Positions 8,519 through 17,702 of a DNA stretch of 64,000 bases are shown in pieces. The DNA lies in assembly GCA_041743105.1 (NCBI GenBank), contig JBGTNI010000010.1, positions 1-64,000 of the forward strand, given 5' to 3'. The position numbers were made by a program, and so were the translations under genes. Every line of letters begins with the position of its first letter. Position 1 is the stretch's first letter. The notes beneath the pieces were generated by a model. That model made no database searches. It had not been told where the DNA came from and worked only from the letters and a program-made list of their open reading frames with translations. Origin of the DNA: QHCE01 sp041743105 (GTDB lineage Bacteria; Actinomycetota; Actinomycetes; Mycobacteriales; QHCE01).

Positions 8519-9826
8519 TCATGTCCTGCCGATGATTTCTTCGTTAGCCCGCGCCCGCGCCCAGCGTTCAGCGGTGAGTACATCCTCTACGGTACGTGGC
8601 TCGCCGAAAGACGGCGCGGCGGCCAAGACCTCGGCCAGGACCGGCACAATGTCACAGAACGGCAACCGCCGTTGCAGGAACGCTGCCACGCACTCCTCGT
8701 TTGCGGCGTTGAGGATGGCCGGACAGCAACGACCGGCAATGCCTGCGCTTCGCGCCAGCCGGACGGCAGGAAATACGACGTCGTCGAGTCCGTGAAAGCT
8801 CCAGGCGCGGGCGCCTGGCCAGGACGCGCGCCAATCCCAGGCAGCACTGTCTGCGCCCGTACCTTCGGATTGCGCGGCAGGCTCAGGGGTGCGTAGCCGA
8901 TCGGGCCAGGCCAGTGCAAGGCCGATGGTCAGCCGCATGTCGGGCCGGCTCAGTTGCGCCACGGTCGAGCCGTCGCAGAATTCCACCATCGAGTGCACGA
9001 CAGATTCTGGATGTACCACGACGTCGATCCGGTCGTACGGCACGTCGAAGAGTTCATGGGCCTCGATGAGCTCCAGCCCCTTGTTCACCAGCGTCGCCGA
9101 GTTCACCGTGATCACAGGCCCCATCTGCCACGTGGGATGCGCCAGCGCCTGTTGCGGGGTGACATCGCGTAACTGGGCCGGCGAGTAACCTCGAAAGGGT
9201 CCGCCGCTGGCGGTAAGTACGAGGCGGCGCACCTCTTCGCGACGACCTGCGCGCAGGCACTGCAGCAGCGCTGTGTGTTCGGAGTCCACCGGAACCAGCT
9301 GCGGCTTCGCCCACCCACCCTGGCCGTCGTGAGACTGCCGCCCGTGTGCCTGACTCCCCTGGGACTCGCGCCTATTGGATAACGCTGCGCGCACCAGTGC
9401 ACCACCTGCCACCAGGGATTCCTTATTGGCTAGCGCGACACGATGGCCGACCCGCAGCGCCGCCAACGTGGGCGCTAGGCCCACCGAGCCGGTGATGGCG
9501 TTGAGGACCACGTCCGCCGGCCAGGTGGCCAATTCTTGTGCGGCGTCGGGACCGGCGAAAATCTTGGGAACGGTGGCCAAACCGGTCGAGTACCCGCTGC
9601 GTTGAGCGTGAGCGTAGAGCGCTAGCTGCAGGTCCTGTGCCGCGGTGGCCTTGCTGACGGCTACGGCGCCGACTCCATGCTCCAGCGCTTGGCGGGCGAG
9701 AAGCTCAACCCGTTCGCCACCTGCGGCAAGCGCGACCACGCGGAGCTGATCGGGATGTGCGGCCACGACTTGTAGGGCCTGGACCCCGATCGAACCGGTG
9801 GAGCCCAGCACCACCACGTCGCGCAT
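8519..9826 (-). CDS. dxr: 1-deoxy-D-xylulose 5-phosphate reductoisomerase
   Basis: The second enzyme of the MEP pathway (435 residues), making 2-C-methyl-D-erythritol 4-phosphate from DXP with NADPH. The nucleotide-binding motif LGSTGSIGVQAL is at the N terminus. LANKESLVAGG, VPVDSEHTALLQCL and NSATLVNKGLELIEAHELF are diagnostic. Between LVAGGALVRAA and the VPVDSEH motif there is a low-complexity insertion of about 25 residues (ESQGSQAHGRQSHDGQGG) that most homologues lack. ATG 9826 is chosen over an upstream start because MRDVVVLGSTGS fits the family. It is the first gene of the dxr-rip1-ispG run. Confidence 0.96.
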   Translation of the reverse strand: MRDVVVLGSTGSIGVQALQVVAAHPDQLRVVALAAGGERVELLARQALEHGVGAVAVSKATAAQDLQLALYAHAQRSGYSTGLATVPKIFAGPDAAQELATWPADVVLNAITGSVGLAPTLAALRVGHRVALANKESLVAGGALVRAALSNRRESQGSQAHGRQSHDGQGGWAKPQLVPVDSEHTALLQCLRAGRREEVRRLVLTASGGPFRGYSPAQLRDVTPQQALAHPTWQMGPVITVNSATLVNKGLELIEAHELFDVPYDRIDVVVHPESVVHSMVEFCDGSTVAQLSRPDMRLTIGLALAWPDRLRTPEPAAQSEGTGADSAAWDWRASWPGARAWSFHGLDDVVFPAVRLARSAGIAGRCCPAILNAANEECVAAFLQRRLPFCDIVPVLAEVLAAAPSFGEPRTVEDVLTAERWARARANEEIIGRT

Positions 9827-10005
9827 CCCGCCAGTATGACGCACCGGCTCGCACCCGACTCACCAGCACCGCAACGTATTCGGTGCCGACGAGTCGTACG
9901 AATCCAGTTCAATTCCACTTTGGACACATGTTGTCGGTATCAAACAGTCACCAAATACGCTGACGGTCGTTAGTTAGGGAAACAGGCCGACGAGGAGGTC
10001 TTGCT

Positions 10006-10761
10006 GTGACCGTGGTGGTAAACCGCCGGGAGCGGGTCCGCGCCGCGACTGTCCAGGAGATCAAAGACGTCGCCCGCCAACAGCTCGTTGCGCTGGGGCC
10101 GGGCGCGGTCTCGTTGCGAGCGATCGCGCGTGAGATGGGCATGACCGCTCCCGCGCTGTACCGATACTTCCCCAGCTTCGACCATCTGGTGCGCGCGCTC
10201 GTTACCGACATGTACAGCGAGGCCTGCGATGTCATGGCCGCTGCTCGAGACCGCGATACAGGCCCCGACGCCACGCCTACGCGACGCTTGATCGCGGCAA
10301 CGCAAGCATTTCGTACCTGGGCCGTGGAGCACCGGGCCGAGTTCGGCCTTATCTTCGGCAGCCCCACTCCATCGCCGGCGGCGGGAGTCCAGGCATCTAG
10401 CACTCTTCCGGGAAGTCCAGCGGCATCGTTTAGCGCCATCGGCGGCGCCGGAATCGTCATCGATCTGTTCGAGCAGATGTGGCGCCAGCGGCCCTACGCG
10501 GTGCCCGCGCCCGATGACACTTCACCAGCGCTGCTAGAGCAGCTCGCCACCTATCGAGAGGCCACCCGCACGGCCCTTCCCGCTACCGCTCTTTACATCG
10601 CGATGAGCACCTGGTTACGCATTCTGGGACTGGTGAGCCTAGAGGTGTTCGGCCACGTGCCGTTCGCATCTCGCGATGGGGCCGCCTTCTTCTCGCAACA
10701 GCTGCGAGAGATCATCGCTTCGCTAGGGGAGACCGAGCAACTTGCGTCGCTGAGCCGTTAG
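10006..10761 (+). CDS. TetR-family transcriptional regulator
   Basis: A 251-residue repressor. The N-terminal helix-turn-helix reads VSLRAIAREMGMTAPALYRY followed by FPSFDHLVRAL, matching the TetR signature. The C-terminal domain carries a TetR_C-type motif, FRTWAVEHRAEFGLIFGSP. GTG 10006 is preceded by the strong site aggaggt. The 179 bp upstream, shared with the divergent dxr, probably holds its own operator. The ligand and targets are unknown; the next gene, a membrane glycosyltransferase, starts 45 bp after it and could be a target. Confidence 0.9.
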   Translation: MTVVVNRRERVRAATVQEIKDVARQQLVALGPGAVSLRAIAREMGMTAPALYRYFPSFDHLVRALVTDMYSEACDVMAAARDRDTGPDATPTRRLIAATQAFRTWAVEHRAEFGLIFGSPTPSPAAGVQASSTLPGSPAASFSAIGGAGIVIDLFEQMWRQRPYAVPAPDDTSPALLEQLATYREATRTALPATALYIAMSTWLRILGLVSLEVFGHVPFASRDGAAFFSQQLREIIASLGETEQLASLSR

Positions 10762-10805
10762 CACTGGCGCACAATGCGCGACATCGCATGCGCTAATCTT
10801 CGCGC

Positions 10806-12119
10806 ATGATTGCACCTGCCGCGTTGGCGCGTCCCGCGTTGGACCGGTTACAGCGGTGGTGGTCAGCACAGCCTGTGCGCACAAGTTTTATGGTCGCCAG
10901 CGCTGTAATCGCAATATCAGCCAGCACGTGGTGGGCGATGCGGAATGATATTCGCTACTACATTCTACTCGATCTCAAAGTCTACACAGGGGCTATCAGG
11001 GCATGGCTGATCGACGGTCAGCCGCTGTATGACTTCGGTTTTCCCGCCGCTGACGGCCTCCTCACGTTCGCCTACCCTCCGTTCGCAGCGCTGGTGCTGA
11101 GTCCATTAGCGATATTCGACACCTCTACTACCATCGTACTTTTCACCCAGACTTCGCTGCTGGCATTAGCCGCGGCCGTATGGTGGCTCGTGCTGCCGCT
11201 GGTGAACAAATATGGTTGGAACGCACTCTACGTATGGGCGCTGGCTGTGCCCGCGGCGTTCGCCCTCAAGCCAGTCTGGCTCACCATCGGGATCGGCCAG
11301 ATCAACCTTATTCTCTTGCTCCTGGTTCTCACCGACTTCGTGCTGCTATACAACAAGTCGCGATTCGCCGGCATCGGAATCGGCCTCGCCGCGGCGATCA
11401 AGCTCACACCGCTACTATTCATCGTGTACCTGGCGAGCACCCGGCGGTGGCGTGCCACACTAACCGCCGCGGTTACCGCAGCCGCGGCCACGGCGGTCGG
11501 ATTCATCGTCCTGCCGTCGGCGTCCTGGTATTACTTCAGCGATCTGATATTCAATGTCAAGAGTATTAGCAACATGGCCCGCGTCCCCAACCAATCTCTG
11601 GCGGGTCTTGTCGCACGTATTGATGGCGTTACGGTGACGCCGACGCTGCCGTGGCTCGCCCTCGCCATCCCGGTCCTGATCTTCGCCGTGTGGCGGGCCC
11701 GGAGGCTGTACAGTCGCGGTGCCGACCTGGCGGGCTTCACCGTTGTAGGCTTGGCCACCTGCCTGCTCAGTCCCATCTCGTGGAACCACCATCTGGTCTG
11801 GATCGCACCGGCGCTGACCGTGCTCGTCAACGCCGCGGTCGAGTGGCCAGGCATACGCCGTTGGATATGGTCGACAGTGGCGTTAGGGACATTCGTGCTC
11901 TTTGCCAGTCAACTAACCATGCACTACGGCCAACTGGTCCCACAGCAGCAGCACAACAGCCTCATCGTGGCGCTGGCCGTCAACGCCTACCTGATCGCGA
12001 TGCTGCTGCTGGTAGTGATACTGCCCGGCCCCTCGGATCGGGCCGCGAACAATAGCGCGTCGTCGCAAGACTTCAAGGCGCCACGTTATGCGGTAACTCC
12101 CGCAGCCACAAACCCCTAG
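10806..12119 (+). CDS. GT87-family polyprenol-phosphate-dependent glycosyltransferase (DUF2029)
   Basis: A 437-residue integral membrane GT-C enzyme with about ten hydrophobic helices. The acidic loop DLKVYTGAIRAWLIDGQPLY after the first helix is the GT87 hallmark, with the catalytic Asp in DLKVY. Actinobacterial relatives include alpha-mannosyl and arabinosyl transferases of lipoglycan synthesis (PimE, Rv2181, AftC), using decaprenyl-phosphate sugars; the exact sugar cannot be told here. The hexamer TAATCT at 10794-10799 lies 7 bp before ATG, and no Shine-Dalgarno is seen, so a leaderless transcript is likely. The 3' end overlaps the convergent nagA by 47 bp. Confidence 0.88.
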   Translation: MIAPAALARPALDRLQRWWSAQPVRTSFMVASAVIAISASTWWAMRNDIRYYILLDLKVYTGAIRAWLIDGQPLYDFGFPAADGLLTFAYPPFAALVLSPLAIFDTSTTIVLFTQTSLLALAAAVWWLVLPLVNKYGWNALYVWALAVPAAFALKPVWLTIGIGQINLILLLLVLTDFVLLYNKSRFAGIGIGLAAAIKLTPLLFIVYLASTRRWRATLTAAVTAAAATAVGFIVLPSASWYYFSDLIFNVKSISNMARVPNQSLAGLVARIDGVTVTPTLPWLALAIPVLIFAVWRARRLYSRGADLAGFTVVGLATCLLSPISWNHHLVWIAPALTVLVNAAVEWPGIRRWIWSTVALGTFVLFASQLTMHYGQLVPQQQHNSLIVALAVNAYLIAMLLLVVILPGPSDRAANNSASSQDFKAPRYAVTPAATNP

Positions 12120-13284
12120 CCAGAACCGCGCACACGTGAAGTTCACCATCGAGCACAACCATGTCTGCGGAGTACCCGGTACGCAAACTCCCGACACGGT
12201 CTGCGACATCCAGTACGCGTGCCGGGGTCCACGTCAGAGCTTCCACCGCCGCGGGCAACGCGATACCAGCGTCGACGGCGGTGCGCAGCAGTACATCGGA
12301 CGTGGCGACCGCCCCGGCCAGCGGGTTGTGTCTGGGCTGGTCGGATCCTTCGCCGCCCTGCACTAATCGAGCCACTCCGTCTCGGACGGCTACGCGGCGA
12401 CCGGCCAGCCAATACATACCGTCACCGGCACCCGCGGCCGCCATCGAATCGGTGATTCCCGCCCATCGCCCCTCAAATAGCTCCGCCCATCCCCGTAGGG
12501 TCGCCGAATGCAGATGTACCCCGTCGGCGATCAGCTCCACGACGACATCGCGATGGTGATGCGCCGCCCCCATCGGCCCAGGTTCCCGGGCCTGCCATGC
12601 CGGCATCCGATTTCCGGCATGGGTGAGCAGTGTCGCTCCGGCATCGAACGCCGCTAGGGCCTGGTCGTAGCTTGCGCCGGTATGTCCCACGGCCACCGTG
12701 ACACCCGCCGCGACCAGCTGACGCACTGCATCCAACCCGCCGGGCAGCTCCGGTGCGACCGTGACGTGCTGGATCTTCCCGGCGCCCGCTTCCAGCGCTT
12801 CGGTAATCTCTGAGCGCCGGGGCGGCCGCAGCGCCGCGGGATCCTGCGCGCCACACCACGAGTCGGCGATCCACGGTCCTTCCAGGTGGATTCCAAGCAC
12901 ACCCGGATCATCGGCGATGGCGTCCCGGCACGCCGTAATCCGCCGCAGCAGCTCGGGCCGGCTCGCCGAGACCAGACTCACCAAGGTGGTCGTGGTGCCG
13001 TGTTGGCGGTGAGTCGCCAGTGCTCGTGCCACGTGGGTGAGATCGTCTGGGGCGGCGTCGAAACCCGAACCGCCACCGCCGTGGACGTGAAGTTCCACAA
13101 AGCCGGGGACCACGAGCCGGCCACACACATCGTGCACCTCGCGCGCGGCGGGTGCCCGCTGCCCGGCGCGACCTACGTCAGCGATAATCCCATCGCGGAC
13201 CGCAATCCAGGCAGGCATCGCCTGTCCGTCGGTGACGACCGTACCCCCGGTCAACAGCAGGTCGATGCCGCGCGTATCACTCAT
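12073..13284 (-). CDS. nagA: N-acetylglucosamine-6-phosphate deacetylase
   Basis: A 403-residue amidohydrolase that releases acetate from GlcNAc-6-P in amino-sugar and peptidoglycan recycling. Motifs include PGFVELHVHGGGGSGFD, the metal-binding Glu in GIHLEGPWI, His in AVGHTGASYDQA and His in LLTHAGNRM. The usual THLFNAM is THAGNRM here, which is a mild deviation. The C-terminal TPARVLDVADRVGSLRTGYS is the expected (beta)-sandwich return. No PTS or nagB genes are adjacent. It overlaps the convergent glycosyltransferase gene. Confidence 0.92.
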   Translation of the reverse strand: MSDTRGIDLLLTGGTVVTDGQAMPAWIAVRDGIIADVGRAGQRAPAAREVHDVCGRLVVPGFVELHVHGGGGSGFDAAPDDLTHVARALATHRQHGTTTTLVSLVSASRPELLRRITACRDAIADDPGVLGIHLEGPWIADSWCGAQDPAALRPPRRSEITEALEAGAGKIQHVTVAPELPGGLDAVRQLVAAGVTVAVGHTGASYDQALAAFDAGATLLTHAGNRMPAWQAREPGPMGAAHHHRDVVVELIADGVHLHSATLRGWAELFEGRWAGITDSMAAAGAGDGMYWLAGRRVAVRDGVARLVQGGEGSDQPRHNPLAGAVATSDVLLRTAVDAGIALPAAVEALTWTPARVLDVADRVGSLRTGYSADMVVLDGELHVCAVLARGLWLRELPHNVAP

Positions 13285-13327
13285 CGCGCCTCATACGCAC
13301 CCCACTGGGTATCGCCGCAAACGTGAC

Positions 13328-14866
13328 CTACGACCGCACCGACCGGATCTCCGGCCCCTTGGATGTCAGGCAACGGCCAGACTCCAGATCCCACTTCCAG
13401 CCATGCATCTGGCAGGTGAGAACAGCATCCTCGACCGTACCGAACTTGCTCAAATCAGCCTTCAGATGCGGGCAGCGTCGCTGGAGTACCCAGCCGGACA
13501 ACTCGATGTCCTCATCGTCGACGCTCTGCTCGGCGTACCAGCCCTCGGCATAGTTGATGCGCTCTTCGCTGAGGCACTTGAAGAAGGTGTAAATGAATTC
13601 GTTGTACTGCCCCACGCGCTTGGCCTGGAAGCGGCAGGACAGGAACAGGCTGTTCACCCAGTCGATCTCGTGAACCGAAACCAGGTGCTCTAGTAGCGCT
13701 CGATCGGTGGTGAAGCTGTAGCGACACTTCTCATCCGCGTAGGGCCGCACAGCCCTGGCGGGGAAGTCGACCACGAAGTCCACATCGCCGCGCACGGAGT
13801 CGGTGGCCGTGATACGCACTGGCCCGCCAACGCCGTCTGCGATTCGCTCGGATTCACCGAGTATCTGCTCCAGCCATGGCGTGAGTTCGGCCAGCAGGTC
13901 CAGATCCGGCTTCGCCCAGCCGGCCTTCTGCGCCTCCAGTGCCGGAAGCTTGCGTTGCTGGTATTCGCTCAGATATCGCGCCTTGTCGGCGAAGATGCGC
14001 TCCACCTGCGCCTCGGGCATCGGATGGGTGACCGAGCACTGCGGATCTGACAGGTCGGCGGTCGAGCCCGGAATGAGCACGCGGCAGTTTTCATAGCCGC
14101 TGGCGGCCATGAAATCCGCGAATACCTTCTGGTCGGGAAAGATGTTGCCAGGATCATCGAAGATATCGTTGAGGTGCCACAGCTGCGGATCCAGAAAACA
14201 TGGCGGCCCGGCGATGGGGAAAACCCAGCTGGCTTTCAGGTCGTCGATGTAGCGCAACGTGCGATCGAGCTGCCTGGCCCGCTTCTGTTCACCGAAGATG
14301 CGCTTTGCGTGCTCGGGCAGGTCGTAAACCATGGGATACCAGATCGCGCCGGAGAACTGCAGCAGATGTGCATCGACGTGACCGAGCTCGGCGAACGCAC
14401 CCAGATCCGTTGGCCTGGCGTCATTCTGATTCAGCAGCGTGGCACGCCCATCGCACAACCACAGCGACGAGTCCCCGATCGGTCCATCGGTCGGGGAAAC
14501 CAGTGCCTGAATCATCACCTGCAAACCGTCTAGCTCAGTGACTTCGCCGCTCACGGTGTGCACGAACTTGCGCAAGCCCACTGCCTTGAGCGCGTCGTAC
14601 AGCTCGTCGGTGGGATAGGCCGGCAGTAGCACGGTGGCGTCCTTGCCGATCCAACGCTTGAGGTGCTCGGGGTCGTAGTGGTCCCGATGCAGATGGGAGA
14701 TGTAGAGGTAGTCGGCTCGACCGTAGCGTTCCCAGTCTAGCTCGCTATTGTCGGGAAACGGATACCAGGAACCGAAGTAGGCCGGCGATACCCACGGGTC
14801 GCAAAGCACTGAGCCAGCCGCTGTCTCGATGAATGCGCTGGCGTGGCCTAGGCCTGTAACTCGCAC
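13328..14866 (-). CDS. Metallo-beta-lactamase fold / Rieske [2Fe-2S] fusion protein
   Basis: A 512-residue two-domain protein. The N-terminal part is an UlaG-like metallo-beta-lactamase fold with the motif SHLHRDHYD at about residues 57-65. The C-terminal end (about residues 450-500) carries a Rieske cluster motif: RRCPHLKAD, then CQMHGWKWDL 19-20 residues later. The same architecture occurs in mycobacterial Rv3818 and resembles CMP-N-acetylneuraminate hydroxylase in domain content. The reaction is not known; a redox or hydroxylation role is inferred from the Rieske centre. It stands alone, divergent from the methyltransferase at 15083. Confidence 0.88.
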   Translation of the reverse strand: MRVTGLGHASAFIETAAGSVLCDPWVSPAYFGSWYPFPDNSELDWERYGRADYLYISHLHRDHYDPEHLKRWIGKDATVLLPAYPTDELYDALKAVGLRKFVHTVSGEVTELDGLQVMIQALVSPTDGPIGDSSLWLCDGRATLLNQNDARPTDLGAFAELGHVDAHLLQFSGAIWYPMVYDLPEHAKRIFGEQKRARQLDRTLRYIDDLKASWVFPIAGPPCFLDPQLWHLNDIFDDPGNIFPDQKVFADFMAASGYENCRVLIPGSTADLSDPQCSVTHPMPEAQVERIFADKARYLSEYQQRKLPALEAQKAGWAKPDLDLLAELTPWLEQILGESERIADGVGGPVRITATDSVRGDVDFVVDFPARAVRPYADEKCRYSFTTDRALLEHLVSVHEIDWVNSLFLSCRFQAKRVGQYNEFIYTFFKCLSEERINYAEGWYAEQSVDDEDIELSGWVLQRRCPHLKADLSKFGTVEDAVLTCQMHGWKWDLESGRCLTSKGPEIRSVRS

Positions 14867-15031
14867 ATTGTGACACTACGGCATGCCGCCAATCGCTTCC
14901 TGCCGGCACTGAATTGTCCGGGGCACCCGTACCCGGGCATGTCGCCTGCGTACCCACTCCGCTGCGCTCCAGCGAAGTTAGGGGCATTGCGTACGCGGCG
15001 GCTCCCACCGCCTTGGCAGAAAGCAATTCAC

Positions 15032-15061
15032 GGACGTTTTCAGGGAATACTCCCGTACCCG
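15032..15061. repeat. Short intergenic repeat, copy 2
   Basis: GGACGTTTTCAGGGAA, then TACT, then CCCGTACCC. It matches the site at 7202-7230 and the half-sites at 54454-54516. It lies 21 bp before the start of the methyltransferase gene at 15083, so it may act on that promoter or leader. Confidence 0.45.
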
Positions 15062-15082
15062 GCAGGTCATAGAATACCGTTA

Positions 15083-15724
15083 ATGACAAACCAGCACTAT
15101 TTCAGCCAGCAGCCACTCACCCCGAGCTCACCGCGGGAGACCACGTTGGCGCTCGCAGACGGTTTGTTCCGTTTTGTCACCGACACCGGAGTGTTCTCTT
15201 ACGGCGCCGTGGATTCCGGAACGCGGCTGCTGCTGCAATACGCGCCACCGCCGCAGGTCCCGGGCAACATACTCGACATCGGATGCGGCTACGGCCCGAT
15301 CGCGGTGGTGTGGGCTCGCAGGCGTCCCCAAGCCACAGTCTGGGCCGTTGACGTGAACCAGCGTGCACGCGATCTCACCGGCCGAAACGCCACGGCCGCC
15401 GGATGCCACAACATCGAGGTCCGGGATCCCGACGAGATGCCTGGGGCGGTCCGATTCGCCGCCATCTACGCCAACCCGCCCATCAAGGTGGGCAAGGCAG
15501 TGCTGCATGACCTCCTACTCACGTGGCTCGCTCGGCTGGTTCCCGAAGGCGTGGCATACCTTGTAGTACATCGCCACTTGGGCGCGGATTCACTAGCGGA
15601 CTGGCTAGGCAGCCACGGGTATGCCGTCGCACGGGAGCGCTCCAGCGGTGGCTACCGGCTACTGAGGGTGCAACCCAGCTCTCACCTCGATACGACCGTC
15701 GGCCACGCCAAGGACCAGGAGTGA
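15083..15724 (+). CDS. RsmC-like class I SAM-dependent methyltransferase
   Basis: A 213-residue methyltransferase of the MTS family. The SAM motif is NILDIGCGYGPIAVVWA and the catalytic motif is YANPPIKVGKAVLHDLL, where NPPI is typical of N2-guanine methylases that modify 16S rRNA (RsmC) in their single-domain actinobacterial form. ATG 15083 (MTNQHYFSQQPL) gives a good N terminus; reading further upstream gives no conserved sequence. The following SpoU-type RNA methyltransferase begins 3 bp after its stop, so the two form an RNA-modification operon. Confidence 0.88.
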   Translation: MTNQHYFSQQPLTPSSPRETTLALADGLFRFVTDTGVFSYGAVDSGTRLLLQYAPPPQVPGNILDIGCGYGPIAVVWARRRPQATVWAVDVNQRARDLTGRNATAAGCHNIEVRDPDEMPGAVRFAAIYANPPIKVGKAVLHDLLLTWLARLVPEGVAYLVVHRHLGADSLADWLGSHGYAVARERSSGGYRLLRVQPSSHLDTTVGHAKDQE

Positions 15725-15727
15725 TCA

Positions 15728-16324
15728 GTGACTAAGCTCAGCCGACAGCACAACGCAACACCACCGCAGCTTCGACAGCTGGGCGGCACAGACCTCAAGC
15801 GGCTCCACCGCGATTGGAAGCGCCGACCGCACCCAAGGCTAGCGCTGTTGCTGGACAACGTGGCCAGCCCGTTCAACGTCGGTAGCATCGTGCGTACTGC
15901 CGCGGCCTTCGCGGTCGACCGCATGTTCGTGGTGGGGCAGGGCAGCGATGGCAGGGTACTCAGTAACCCCAAGATGCAGAAGGTCGCGTTAGGTACCGAG
16001 CGATTTCTGAGCTGGGACTACTACGCGGATACCGCGCAAGCCCTTATGGCAGCCCGCGCGGAAGAATTCGACTGCGTGGCACTGGAGCTAACTGCCGATG
16101 CGGTACCGCTGCACGAGGTCGACCTCAACCGCGACATCTGCCTTGTCGTAGGCCATGAGGACCGAGGAATCGGGCCGACGACGCTAGCCGCATGCGATCG
16201 GGCAGCATTCATTCCCCAGCTGGGCAAGGTCGGTTCACTCAACGTCGCGAGCGCCACCGCGATCGGCTGCGCCGAGGCACGTCGCCAAGCATGGCAATCT
16301 CAAACCTGGCAACCGCCCGGCTGA
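15728..16324 (+). CDS. SpoU/TrmH-family RNA 2'-O-methyltransferase
   Basis: A 198-residue SPOUT-fold enzyme. All three family motifs are present: LDNVASPFNVGSIVRTAAAF, LVVGHEDRGIG and PQLGKVGSLNVASATAIG. The length and lack of an N-terminal extension are like tRNA Gm18 methylase (TrmH) or a short TrmL-like protein; the target nucleotide cannot be decided. The GTG start lies 3 bp after the RsmC-like gene. Confidence 0.9.
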   Translation: MTKLSRQHNATPPQLRQLGGTDLKRLHRDWKRRPHPRLALLLDNVASPFNVGSIVRTAAAFAVDRMFVVGQGSDGRVLSNPKMQKVALGTERFLSWDYYADTAQALMAARAEEFDCVALELTADAVPLHEVDLNRDICLVVGHEDRGIGPTTLAACDRAAFIPQLGKVGSLNVASATAIGCAEARRQAWQSQTWQPPG

Positions 16325-16473
16325 GGTCGACATTCCCCATAGCTGCCCGCTAATGCCAGCCGAACGGACAGACATATCAGGCACGTTGGCTCAGTATGTT
16401 CCGCAGCCGACCGAAGAGCACATATCGTGGAAACACGTGTAAGCATCCCGCGTGCGCTATCTGAGGAATCGCC

Positions 16474-17508
16474 ATGAGAGTCCGTACGGTATTGGTGAAC
16501 GTGGCCACCGTCGTGGCTCTGGCCGCTACTCCGGTGGCGGCTACCGTGGTCACGCGGTACGACGTCGAGCCCCGGCACCAGCCCGGTCCCACGACGGAGC
16601 AGGCCTCGCCTGCCGCGCAGCAGGAAGCGTCGCGGTACTGGACCAGCCAGCGTATGGCTGAGGCCACCCCGGTGAGCACCGAGCGCGACAAGACGCAAAC
16701 CCTCCGCGCCACGCGGGAGCTGCTCGGCGACGAGGATTCGTCGCTTCCTTCTTCCCCACGCTCGCGCGCCTCACAGCATCGGGCAGCGCCCAGCGCCGTG
16801 GCGCCCCAGGCGGCGGCCGGCGGTCTTGCCACTACTACTGCCGGAGCAAAATGGAACGGCGGTAACAGCGTCGTCCCCAGCATAGGCCTGGCCTACTTCA
16901 CCGATGGTGTCGGCAAAATGTCGTGCAGCGCCGGAGTCGTCAACTCCCAGACCGGCGACCTCGTGGGCACCGCCGGCCACTGTTGCAAGCTCGGCCGCAG
17001 TTTCTATAAGAACTGGACGTTCGTGCCAGGCCACTCTGCGGGCGAGGCGCCCTACGGCAAATGGCCCGCCCGGCAGCTGTTCACCACGACCGGATGGGCA
17101 CACCGTCAGGATGACAACGAGGATGTTTGCTTCGCGGCATTGAGCACCGTCAACGGACAGCACATCTCCCAGGTGGTGGGCGCGAATGCGATCTCGTTTA
17201 ACGCGTCTGAAAGCGTCGGCGTCCACTCGTTCGGATATCCTGGGCCGGCGCGGCGGTACAACGGTGTGTACTACTGCGCCGGTATTACGTACCCGGACAA
17301 CTATGCGCATGGCAGCACCGATGTGGCGCTGCCATGCAAAATGGAAGAAGGTTCATCCGGCGGTCTGATGCTGGCAAACTTCAACGGCACCACCGGAACG
17401 GTGGTCTCGGTGAACAGCAAGGGCTATGAGGAGGCTCCGGGCGTCATGATGGGTCCACGTTTCGACTCCAGCATCAAACGGGTCTACGACGTAGCTCAGG
17501 TCAGTTAA
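16474..17508 (+). CDS. Secreted trypsin-like serine protease, first of a tandem pair
   Basis: A 344-residue S1-fold protease with a signal peptide (MRVRTVLVNVATVVALAATP) and a Ser/Pro/Ala-rich propeptide of about 100 residues. The triad is visible: His in GTAGHCCK, Asp in DDNEDVCFAAL and Ser in EEGSSGGLML. Extra Cys residues (KMSCSAGVV, AGHCC, YYCAGI, ALPCKM) suggest disulfides. The substrate is unknown. The gene just downstream encodes a paralogue with the same plan and similar C-terminal sequence (VVSVNSKGYEEAPGVMMGP here). Confidence 0.9.
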   Translation: MRVRTVLVNVATVVALAATPVAATVVTRYDVEPRHQPGPTTEQASPAAQQEASRYWTSQRMAEATPVSTERDKTQTLRATRELLGDEDSSLPSSPRSRASQHRAAPSAVAPQAAAGGLATTTAGAKWNGGNSVVPSIGLAYFTDGVGKMSCSAGVVNSQTGDLVGTAGHCCKLGRSFYKNWTFVPGHSAGEAPYGKWPARQLFTTTGWAHRQDDNEDVCFAALSTVNGQHISQVVGANAISFNASESVGVHSFGYPGPARRYNGVYYCAGITYPDNYAHGSTDVALPCKMEEGSSGGLMLANFNGTTGTVVSVNSKGYEEAPGVMMGPRFDSSIKRVYDVAQVS

Positions 17509-17531
17509 CAGCGTCGCTATGTATCAAAAGT

Positions 17532-17554
17532 AAACACCGAAAATTTCGGTGTTT
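17532..17554 (+). terminator. Hairpin after the first protease gene
   Basis: Inverted repeat aaacaccgaaa (17532-17542) and tttcggtgttt (17544-17554), about 23 bp after the stop codon. It is followed by gggcgg rather than a T-run, so it is a hairpin with plausible terminator or mRNA-end function. Confidence 0.55.
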
Positions 17555-17702
17555 GGGCGGTCCGGGACCGCGAACGCCACGACGTTTCAGTACTGTGAGA
17601 GCGTCGACATCCCCATGCGGGCGCGCAAGCGAAGCCCGCTCGACATACAGACTCCACATGCACCGCTACTCATAACACGAAGTAGAGAGACAGACTAAAA
17701 AC

